Source: an uncultured Clostridia bacterium
GTDB lineage: Bacteria > Bacillota > Clostridia > Christensenellales > Borkfalkiaceae
NCBI GenBank assembly: GCA_947623655.1
Contig: CANQHG010000005.1
Span: 1 to 64,000 of the forward strand
DNA: 64,000 nt
Reading direction: 5' to 3'
The notes below the pieces were generated by a model. That model did no database searches, had not been told where the DNA came from, and saw nothing but the letters and a program-made list of their open reading frames with translations. Numbering within the stretch: position 1 is the stretch's first letter; each line of letters begins with the position of its first letter. A program made the translations under genes and the position numbers. Shown here in pieces: positions 51,901 to 63,900 of the stretch.

Positions 51901-54900
51901 GGCGTTAAGCATAACACATGCAGAACTATCATTAACTGTCGTCCCTGTGCTACCATCACCAATAAATGCTCCGGCATATCCTGTTGTAATCGCCTCAGTC
52001 GCGGTCATCACGCCACTAACAGTTGCACCACGAACAACAAGCTCTGCGCCACCGTCTTTGAATCCAACCAATCCGCCAACATTAACTCCTCCGACAGTTG
52101 AAATTCCTTCCAAATTACCTGTATTAGAGCAGTTGATCAATTGCGTCGGATAAGAACCATTCTGGCGACCGATGATACCGCCAACATTGGGACCGCCCAA
52201 TCCGTCATTTGCGGTAAGGGCTCCTGTGTTTACGCAGTCTTCAAAGTAGTAGGAACTCCCACCCTGCTCAGTAGAAATAATTCCGCCTACATTAAATGCA
52301 CCACTTCCGCCCGTCCGTTTAATCGTGATAGAGCCGGTATTTGCACAATGCAAAAATCTTACTTGGAATTTAACATCGCCGTGGTCTTTACCGTCGTCAG
52401 CACGGGAGCCGTCGCAGCGCATGGAGTAACCCAAGATACCTGCTGCATGGCAACCATTTCCGGATGTCGTCGTTTCAAGTTGCATATTTCCAGTGCTCTT
52501 GCAATTGATAAAGTCAATGGATGCGCCATAATTACCTGCCACCAATCCGACTAGACGGTTCGGTTGCGATGCTTCATTATTAACAATCAGCTGTGCTTCG
52601 TTCGTACAATTTGTAAGTTTGAATTCTGCTTCCTTGACAGTTGCCGTCTCATAGTCATGACTAATAACTTCACCCACAAAGACGCCTGGAGCGTTATAAA
52701 CCGTTCCTGTTACTGTGATGTTCTCGAAAATAACAGGCTTTTCACGAGAAACATAAACCATTGTCCCCAGCATAGGCGATTGAATAAAGAAACCAAAGCT
52801 AGGCTTTTGAGGATTAGATTCAATCTTAATGTTGCGCACAACTGCGCCGGGAGCAAGATAGCCAAACAAACCCGCCTTGTATGCAATCTCAATCGAGTGA
52901 TTATTGCCCTCAAAGACACCACCATAAGGCGCACTCGAGTTGCCAATGCTGTATGCCGACCATTGCACATTCTTTATATCATTCATGATATGAATGCCAA
53001 TGTTCTTATTGGGGAAAGAAGTGTAATCAGTTGTATACTTCACCAAATTCGCAGCCTCGGTAAGGCCTTCGGTTGTATAAACTTCTACATATTGAATTGT
53101 GGAGCCCTCTTTATTGCCTTTAGGTCCCTTGTAGACTACTACAAGGCCGCCCTCTGCCTGTACGTCAAGCCAAATGACATCCTCTTCGGGGAGTTCGAAT
53201 GTGCCGCCGACGACAGGAGCATTATTGCCCTGTTCGGGCGTTTTGTCGCCTTCCGTCTCTACAACTTCGCCTGCCTCGTTTACGATCGCCGTGTCGGAAG
53301 AGACATAGTAGCTGCTCTTGCCTTCTTCGAAAGTGAACATGGCGCCGATTACGGAACCGAGAAGCGCGCCCGCATTTTGAGTTGCTGCCTCGTTTGCGGT
53401 TTCGGTGCCTGCGCCGACCTGCACGCCATCGACTCTGAGGTCGGAAGCGGTGACATTGGCAGTGTCGACAACGACGCCTGCGATACCGCCTGCATAACCG
53501 ACATCTGTGGAATCGGGTTGCGTAGCGTTTACGCCGTCGACAAAGACAGAGATGTGCTCTGCCTCGAGGTGACTGAGACTGTTGCCCGCGAAGCCGCCGA
53601 CGATACCGCCCGCGACCTTCTGCGTTGCGTGGATGTTCCAATTCGGAGTAGCGTCGAGCGCCATCGGCTCATTCTCGATCGGGGTACCGTCTACGAAAAC
53701 ATCCTTAAGCGTGCCGTAGCAAAGACCGACAACGCCGGCGGCATGGGTCGTGGCCTCGATCTTGATAGAACCGCGAACGGTGACATTCTCGATCGAACCA
53801 TAGACAAGGGTACCGACGAGACCTGCGACGTGCTGATCGCCCTTAAGTTCTACGTTCTCAATAATGAGGTTTTTGAGCGTTGCCGTTTTATCGGTTCCGT
53901 TGTTCTGACCCTCAAACTGCGAAGCATAGCCGAAGAGGCCGAGCTCGCTTTCGCCGGAGGTATTTACGAGATCGGAGATGACATGACCGTTACCATCGAA
54001 CGTGCCGTAGAAAGGATTTGCGCCAGTACCGATGGGCGTCCAATTAGATTGACCCCCCCCGATTTCAGAATTTTGAAGAGAGATATCGGTTGCGAGAGCG
54101 ACGGTTTTGCCCGTGAAATCCGTGCCCTTTTCGTTCACAAGGGAGCGGAAGTAGACAAGGCCTTCGTAGTTATAGATAACATACTCGCCGTTGAAATCCT
54201 CGGAGTAGGTGAGGACGAACTGAGGGTCGTTCGAGGTGCTATCTGCACTGCTCATGCCGTATTCGTACACATAAAGCGTGCCGTTGTTGACTGCGCCGCC
54301 GACATTGGGTTCGCCTGCGGAATAACCGACAAGGTATTCGCCGTTGTTCGTGAATGTGCTCGAGAATTCACTGTCGAAAGTGATCGTGACAACACAATCC
54401 TTATCGATCGTCACGCCGTAGGAGCTGCCTGCGCCGTTGATACCCGTGATCGCGCCGACGCCGCAGTACTTTTCGGTGAAGTCTGCTCCATCCTTTACGG
54501 GGTTCTTAACAGACCAAACGAGGTTGACAGTACCTTTCAGGTAGCTGTTCGTGATCGTCTGTGTGTCGAAAGAGTGACCCGAGAAAGTACCAACCTGTGC
54601 ACCGTATGCGGTGAAGTTTTCGATCGTGAGACCGTTCACGTTGTTTGCGCCCGCATAGCCGAAGAGACCCGCTTTGCCTTCATAATCCGCAACGACCTTC
54701 ATGTTCTTGATCGTGTGGCCGTTACCGTTGAGGGTGACCCAGTGGCCGTTCAGCGCGACCCAGTTGTATTCATGACCCTGCGCGTCGGTCATGGGATCGA
54801 CATTGTCCATGTCGATATCGTTGAGAAGGTTGATCGTAAAGCTCAAACCTTCACCTGCCCCAGGGAACAGTTCGCCGTCACCATGGTTATTGTCGACAAA

Positions 54901-57900
54901 GACGAGCTGTGCCGGCGTGGAGACACTGACTTCGCGGATACGGCCGCCCTCAATTCTGTCGATCTGAACATTCGAGTTCACCGTAACATTTTCAAGCGTC
55001 ACATCACTCAAAGTGAGAACTCCGTTCGCTGCACGGGTGCCGCCGACAACTTCGCTGGGCTTGGTGCCGCTCTGTGCACCGCTCGGATAGGTGTAAAGCG
55101 CTTCAACAGTAACGTCTTTCACGCTGACGTGTTCCATACCGCCGCAGACGGAGGAGCAGAACTCACCGACAACCGCGCCGACGAAGAGATTCGCCATGTT
55201 GTCCTTGGCGTAGTCATCAGTGCAGAAACCAAACACATCAACGTTTTCAACCGTGACGTTGGTGATGTGGAAACCGCTATTAGGGTTCGTCACGTTATTT
55301 GCCCTGTTGTAGTAGCCGACCGCGCCGCCGACCTTACGGGAGCCCATGACGGAAATATTCTTGACGGTGAGGCCGTCATAAGTGTAAGTGTCGCCCTCGC
55401 CCGTGTAGCCGATGATACCGCCGACGTTGTCGCCCTCGAGCTGAGAAACAATGCCATTCTCATCGACTGCGGCAACGCCGTCAATGTGGCTCAGCAAGTC
55501 GCCTGCTTCGACTGTGGCATTCTGAATGTTGCCATAGCCACCGCCGACCACGCCGCCGACCTTGTAGTTACCGACGATCACAATGTGGCCGCTGACTTTT
55601 ACGTCCTTGACCCAAACGGAGGAGAAATACCCGCCGACTACGCCGCCGATCGAAGTGGAACCGGAGACGATAGGATCGATCACTTCGACCCCTTCAATCG
55701 TGGTGTGATCATTCGCGTGACCCACGAGAGCGCCGACGCTATCCTTGCCCGAAACAACGGGGTTCGAAAGTTTGACGTTCTTGATGACCGCATTGCCGTC
55801 CGTGTAACCGAAGAGCCCCGCATAGTCAAGCGTACCGACCTTAAAGACGCTGTGTTGAAGGCTTCCGTCGCCGATCAAAAGACCGCGAACCGTATAACCT
55901 TGCCCGTCGAAGGTACCCTTGAAGGGATTATCGCAGACTTTGGTGGTTCCATTGTTGGTTTGCACATCATGGAACTCTGATCCGCCGATCGGAGTCCATT
56001 CGCCGCTGAGGGTGACATCTTTCTCGAGGTAAACAGTTTCACCATTGAAATCGTGGCCGCCGTTCACCATGTCGCGGAAGGTCTTCATGCCCGCTTCATT
56101 GGAAACATAGTAGCCGTCATCTTTCGCCTTGAGGCCATTCCAAATGACTTCAATATCGTTGTCCAAGAATGTAGGGATTTCGTCTTCTGCCGTGCCGCAA
56201 GGGCCCGAAAGACCTTTGTTCATCATGAGCGCGTCCGGTGCGATTACCGTGACGGAGCCTGTATTGCCGCTGTAAGTAGCCAAACCGCTGTTCGGAACAA
56301 GAGCGCCCGTGTACCGCTCATAGATCCGGAAGTCTGTTTCCACCAAGTCGCCATCTTTTGGCGTCTTGCCTTGGATCCCGATTGCAGAAACGTCGATCGT
56401 GACGTCAATAAGCCTATTGCCAGAAACGGTCACGTCTGACTTATGATCGGTGCCGCCGACGACACCGCCGACCATGCCGAAGCCGTCATCCGCGTTCTCT
56501 TCGCTCTGCACAAGTGCAAGCAACTTGACGCTGCCGACCGTATTGCCACTGACTTTCGCTTCGGTGTGTTCACCCGCAACAAATCCAACGACGCCGCCGA
56601 GTTTGTAATTCTGGACAGAGAGTGTACCGACGGTAACCGCGCAATTTTCAACGTGCGAATTGCCGCTCATGTGACCGACAACGCCGCCGACCCACGTACC
56701 GCCGACGATTGTTGCATCGTGGATCGTAACATTCGTAACCGTGGAATCCGTAATCCCGGATGCAAGCGCGCCGACATATTCCGCCTTGGGCGCATTGATG
56801 TTTACATTGTCGATGGTGAGACTCTGAACGGTTGCACCGTTAAGATTTCCAAACAAACCCGTTGTATTTCTTGCCGTCGTGCTTTCGATCTTGAGACCGC
56901 TTATCGTATACTCTTTACCGTCGAACTCGCCGCTGAAAGGTTTCTCACTCGTTCCGATAGGTGTCCAGTTCACCCCCCCCAGATCAATATTTTTAGCGAG
57001 GGTCACTGTTTCACCTGCAAAGCTGTAGCCATTGTTGACAAGCTCTGCAAAATAGGTGAGACCGTAAGCGGAATAAATTTTGAATTTGGACGTCTCGAAC
57101 GAGTTGCTGTTCCAAGTGTAGTTCATCTCGAAGTCGAGATTGTTTTCATCTGCACCGACGGTGAGCTCAACTGTGGCGCTCGTTACAGTGAGGTTGGCTT
57201 CGAGACTATCGCCGACGATCTTCCCGAGGCCGCCGATGAGGCCGCGGTTGAGGAGCATTTCGCTGCTTTGACCGCGATAGATCGTGAACTCGCTCTCATT
57301 GCCGCTTACCTCAAGGTTACCGACAAGGCCGCCGACGAAACCGCCGACAAGAGAGGTGTTTTCTGCCGTGGTGAGCGTGAGAACCGCACTTTTGACCGTG
57401 ATATCGCTGAGCGTGAGCGTCGCATCGGCCGTGAAAACGAGACCGATCACGCCGCCGAGCTCATACTTTGCGGTGAGTTGGACACTCTCGACGGTGATAT
57501 CTGTGTAGGCTCTGTCGTTCATCGAGTAACCGACGACGCCGCCGACGCAGATGCCGTTGCTTGCCGTGATCGTTACGCCTTTAACGCTGATGCCTGAATA
57601 GGTGTTCGATTGCGAAGCGCCGACAAGGCCGCCGATTGCGCCGCACTGATATTCAGTCGCATCGATCGTGAGCGTACCGCTGAAGCGGATGTTCTCAACT
57701 GTAGCATGCGCAAGGTAGCCTACAAGGAGGCCCGCATCGGTGCGCTTATCGCTCGGAGCACCGGTGATGGTGATTTCATTCTTCCCGCCGAACACGATAT
57801 TCTTGAGCAGGGGATTTGCCTGATGATCCGGTACTTCCTCTTCGTCGTTCCAGCCAACAAGGCCGAAGAGACCGACGTATTTGTCTCCCGTGAGGTAGAC

Positions 57901-60900
57901 ATTGGAGATCGTGTGATCCATACCGTCGAACATGCCGAGGAAGCGGTTTGTAGGATTACCGATCGGGGTCCAAGGATTTGTTTCGCTGCCCGCAAGGTCG
58001 ATATTCTTGATGAGGGCGACGATTTCGTCTTTGAAAGAATGACCGCCGTTGACAATTTCCGCAAAGGCCTTGAGACCTGCAGCACTTTCGATGAGGTAAC
58101 CCTTAACGATGTTGCCCTCGAAGTCTGCAATTTCGCCGTAGAAGATCCCCTCTTTCCCTTGAAGAAGCTCGCTCTCCATGTTGGTGACATTTGCAAGGGA
58201 CTCGGTGATCGAAGACTCATTTTTGCTCTCGTCAGCATTGATTGCCGCGCCGATGAAACCGGAAGAAGCGAGATCTTCGACCGTTTCGTCAGAGGTGGAG
58301 AGATCACCCGTGAAAGTACTGTCGCTGATCGTAAGCTTGTATCCGCCCGTAGCATACTGGATACCGCCGACGAGGCCGCCGACATACTTGGTGGACGCCG
58401 TGACGTTTGCAGTTACATGCACATCGGTGAGCGTGGAAGCGTAAGAGTCGAGGCATGCGTAGAGGCCGCCCGCCCATTGACCCGTAACGTTAAGGTTGGT
58501 GTTGATCTCTGTGGCCAATGTCTGTGCGACGTGACCTGCGATACCGCCGACCTGCGCGCCGTTATCGTTCTTGCCCTCGGACTTCACAATACTGTTATCC
58601 GCGGCGTTGATCGTGACCTTGTTAAGCGTGGAGTTATTGATGTATCCCGCAATACCGCCAACAAAGTCGCCCTTGGTTTGAATGCTTACTTCTCCCTGAA
58701 CGGTAACGTTGGAGAGCAACGACCTGCCCGCATCGCCGCCCGTGGGGCCGAAATACCCCGCAACTGCGCCGACATAATCTACGTTTTCAACGTTGATATT
58801 AACGTTTTCAAGCGTGAAGTTCTGAAGGCATGTGGCAGATTTGTAAATATCGTCCCTAACATTGCCGAACAGACCGAGATAACCGTGATCAGCGCTCTCG
58901 ATATTGAGATTGGAAATGGTGAAGCCCTGACCGTCGAACGTGCCTCTGAAAGGATTACTCTGAGAGCCGATAGGTTCCCAATTCACCCCCCCCGCAGGTG
59001 CGCGGCGGGTCTTGGAAGCGACGACCTGAGGATTGAGGTCGATGTTGTCCTCGAGGACAACAGTTTCGCCCTCAAATCCTTCAGGGACAGTGTGATTGTT
59101 GTGCGTTACTTTTGCGCTACCGGGTGCACGGTCGTTGATGAGCGTGCGGAACGTTTGGAGACCCTCAAGGCTCAAGATATGCCACTGATCGTGGTCATAA
59201 ACAAGGCCCTTAGCATTCTTGTCTACACCATAAATGGTGCTGACATGATCACGTTCGTTCTTAAAGTAACCGCCTTCGACGTTGACGCCTTTCTCTGCCG
59301 CTTGCGCGTCAAACATGTTACCAACCATCCATTCGATGAATTGATCTGCTTTGGCGTCTTTGTGGGTATACTCAACCTTATAGCCCGCCAAGCCGTCGGG
59401 ATCAGTTTCGGTATAACCGTCGCGCTTACCGGTAAGGACTGCGTTTTTAACGGTATTAGAGGTGAATTCCATGGCAGTGCCGTCGTTGTAACCGACGAGA
59501 CCGCCAATTTCCGCATAAGCGGTAAGTTTCGCTTCTGCAACCGTATTGCCGACGAACTCAGAGCCCTTGCTGAAGCCGACAAGACCGCCAATCTTTTCGC
59601 CGTGGTTGAATATAGGGCCGCCGTCTTTCATGAATTTTTCGGGGATTGCAGTAGCCTCAAGACCGACAACAAGGTTATTCTCATATCCCTCGGTGCCGAT
59701 GTCCCAAACGCCCTCGCTGCAATCGTTATGACCGACGAGACCGCCGACATAGCTATGACCTTTAACAAATGCGTTTGCTACAGTGACGTTTTTGAATGCC
59801 GTAGCCTTACCTGTACCGATGACAACGCCAACACCGTCGTGACCGACGACCTTAGCACCGTTGATGTTGAGGTCCATGATCACAGCGCGGCTCGTACGAC
59901 CGAAGAGACCCATGCTGTTGCCACCGACGCAAGCTTCAGCCTCCGTGTGCTCGTTATGGCCAAGGATCAGAAGATTGGAGATCGTGTAGGCATTCGGATT
60001 GAGCGTGTAGCCGCTGTCTTTTCCGTCGACCTCGATCGGAGTGCCCTCAGTGCCTTCTTCGGCTTCTTTATATGCCGTGAAGATACCGCTGAAGACCGCT
60101 TTCGGAGCGCCATTAATAGCGACATCGGAATCGTTGCCGATAGGCGTCCAAGATTGATTCTCGAGATCGATATCTGCCATCAAGTGGACAGTTTCACGCT
60201 TGATCGTTTTGTGATCGGGGAAAGATTCCGCATAGCTGTTGCCGCCGTTGACCTGATCGCGGAAGAACTTAAGGCCCTCAATACCCATGATCTGATACTC
60301 GGACGTCACTTCGCCGTCTGCATTCCACTTCGTATCCTGAACGAACTGACCGTTCTCGTCATGTACAACGTTGAGCGTGGAGTCCTTGATCGTGAGCGTG
60401 CCCGTTTGCGTTGTGGTGTAATCGCCCACAAGGCCATAGTTCGCGTAGCTTGTGGAGGAAGAGCTCGACCAACCGACTCTCTTGAACGAACCATTGAAAT
60501 GCGCGTTTTTAATCGTGCATGCGGTGTCTGCAGAGGTTGCCGTAAGAGCGCCGATGATGCCGCCGATCTGGAGATAGTTGGCTTCCGTAACAGCCGAGGC
60601 CTTTACGTTCGCCGCCGACCAGACGGGAGCTTCCGCCGTGCCGACCGTGATGTTGCCATCTGCCAAGCCGACTACGCCGCCGACTGCAGCGGAGCCTGCG
60701 ACGGAAACGCCTTGATCGCCTTCGGCTTTGACAAAGTTGCCGTTTTGCATGCTACCGCCGACATAAATTTCGCTGAGCGTGCAACCATCCTTGGCAACGC
60801 CGACGACCGCACCGACATTAGGCGTATCGTTTGTGGCAATCGTAACGCTGTTTACGGTAACATCGCTAACGCTGCTTGCTTCAATGGAACCTGCAACTGC

Positions 60901-63900
60901 ACCGACATTGCCGAGATAGCCGTTGAATGTGCTTGCTGCAACGTTGATACCTGTAATCGTGGTATCTTTGGCATGCGCCACGAGAGCGCCCGTGTCACGG
61001 CTCGTAGCATTCTCATCCAATTTGAACTCAAAGCCATTGAGCTCGAAGTTCGAGAGCGTTGCGCCGTTCGTGTAACCGAAGAGACCGGCAAGATCGGATG
61101 TGCCGCTGTATTTGAGACCCTTGATGATCCAATTCAAACCGGCAACCGTGTAAGGCACGCCGCCCTCGCTTACCTTGTCGAGCGTGTAGCTACCGTCGAA
61201 AGTGCCGTTGAACGGATGATCGGAGGTGCCGATCGGAGTCCAAGGCGCGTCGGCCGTGTAGACGCTGAGGTCGAGCGTGTAGTTGTCGGGCGCCGAGGCG
61301 GCCGAGGTGGCGGGCTTCACAGTCTTTTCAGAGAAGTTAAATCCGCCGTTTACAAGCGCCGCAAAGCTGTTGAGCCCCGTCGGAACGCTGTAGATGTAGT
61401 AAATGTTATCGTCAATGGCCGTCACATTGTTATCTTCGTCTTCATCAAGAAGATCCGCAAGCGTACGACCGAAGTCGTCCGCAAGAACAATATGGACATT
61501 CTCCGTAGCCCCTGCAGCAACATGTGTAAACAGAAGCATAACGTTCATCAAGAACTTATCTCTGTCTCCGGATTGATATGTGCCGTCAGGCATAATGCAA
61601 TCGTCGTCGCCCAGGAAGAAGTCGCCGCTCAGAACATTCATATCGGTATCGAGAACTACGTTATAACCGACAAAGTCGTAAGCTTTCGTCGGGTTCGTCG
61701 AACCCGAATATGTCCTACGATAGATGTCTGCAGAACCGACAATATGACCTTGCGTATCTTCAACGCCGTTGAAGACTTTGTTGTCATTCGTGACATAGAC
61801 CTGCGCATTGCCACCCATGTCGACATACGCTTCTTCAACTTCAAGGAAGTATACAGGAACCGTTTCGGCTGCGTCTTCGGGCGTTACATCGATCATGGTG
61901 TTACCCATAATGTATGCCGAGTAGGCTGCAGCGCGGCCGCTGTTCTGATGAAGATCGATCGCGAAGAACTTATCTTTCCCACCTTTCTTCTCGCCGGACA
62001 CGTAGAACGTGTTCTTGGAGATCGTGAGAGTAAGCGAGACATCTTCAGCATTGACCGTTTCGATCATCTTGATGACTGCTTCCTGCGTGTTGTTGTAAGG
62101 CTTCTCCGCAGAGCCGAAAGTGTTACCCGTAAAGTAGCTCTTCCCGCCGAGCGCCATCCAAGAACTGATAAAGCCATTCGTACCGCCGCCAAAGACAAGG
62201 TTATTCTCTACCTCAACGGTGAAATATCTATAGACATTCGTGCCTTGGCTCTTTGCATTGATGAAGCCGATGTTGTATTGCCAATCCCCGTTCGACTCTG
62301 CAGGCTGTACGTCTACATAAGAATTCTCAAGACGCAAGGTGTAGAACGCATTATTGAGATAGAGCATCGACTTGCCGGTGAAGCGAAGATTGCTGAATGA
62401 GAATGTTGCTTTCTTGCCTTCGAAGCCCTCAAGCGTGAAGATCTCGTCATTGATAACGTTGACTTCGTTGGTCTTGACGTCGAGAGCGCTGAGGCCGACG
62501 AAATCGACATCAGCATTGCCCTCCTCGTCGATCACAGCCGTGAATACAACACCGTCGTTCACGCCGAAGACAACATTGATCTTGGAGCTCTTGACCGTGG
62601 CCGTGCCGCTGTAGAAGCCGAAAGGCGCCGCCGCGAAATCGCCGGGTTTAACACTCGTTGCGCCATTCAAGGACTGAACCCAACCGCCCTCGATCGCTAC
62701 GCCTTCGATCGTGGCATTCGTCGCAGTTGCGGCGACAACAGCCGTCGTAGCAACGTTAGGCTCGGCGAGGGTGAGGTTTTCAACTTTGCCTTCCAGGTTG
62801 CCGAAGAGCGAGCCCGTAAGGTGAGCGATCATGAAGTTCTTTTTCTCGCCTGTGCCCCTGAAAGTGCCCGCGAAAGGCTTACCCTCTGCGCCGATGCCGC
62901 TCCATGCGACATTTGCCATTTCGATGTCGGCGCCGAGCGCAACGGTCTGATTTGCGAACGATACGCCGCCATTGACAAGTTTGGCAACATTGACAAGGCC
63001 GTTTGCAGTGTATACAGTGGCAACGAGGCTTGCTTGCTCTCCGTTCGTGAGCGTAGACGTGCTGCCGCCGACGGTGAGCATGAGCCCACTTGCCAAGATG
63101 TTTGCATTGACTTCGAACGTGAACGGCTTCTCTGCATGGCTGAGAGTGTAGTCGACGCTGACATTCGCCGCGGGGAATACATTCTTGCCGCTTGCCCAGC
63201 TATCCGTCGCATCGCCCTTGAGCACGGAGCCGACGAGGCCGCAGTTGTAGACGAGGAGTGCGAGATCGTCGTACTCGTTGTCTTCCGTCATGTACCGGTT
63301 ATCGATCGTGCCGTTGAAAGATACGCCTGCGACTGTGACGGTCGCGCCGCTTGCAACAGCGCCGACGAGAGCGCCGATCGAACGCGCGTTCTTCTGCGCA
63401 TCCGTTTCGCCCTTGTGCGTTGCGGTGATCGTACCATTGACAGCGACGTCGATAATCTTCGTCTCGCCGCCATTGGCAACATTGATGAGGCCGCCGACTT
63501 GGGAAACGCCCTCGACGTTGACTTGCTTCAGATTGAGGTTCTCGATCGTCGCGCCGTCGGTATAGCCAAAGAGTGCGGACGTGAGACCCGTGATCGTATG
63601 GCTTCCCGTAAGGTTGCCTTCTGCATCATAGATGCCGCCGTCGAACGTGCCCTTGAAGGTGTTGGCTCCATAGGCATCCAAAGGAGTAGTATCAGCACCA
63701 ATCGGGATGAGAGCATATTCGTACTTATATTCGTTATCGTCTTGAGACTTGAGCCAGTTGCCCTCTGCATCTTTGAGGTCGGCAATATTGATGTCGTTGA
63801 GAAGCTTGACCTGCATTCCCTCTGTGTCGGGTCTGGAGTCAAACTTGGCCGTATAGAACGACTGCGTCTTCGAGACCATGTCGGCGAAGCGCTGCAAGCC

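Noticed and set aside
52564..62400. Very long open frames on the plus strand within the giant gene (1138 and 1596 codons)
   Set aside because: They lie antisense to the repeat gene, repeat its module pattern in complement, are rich in Arg, Asp and Ala from codon bias, and have no ribosome site or family match.
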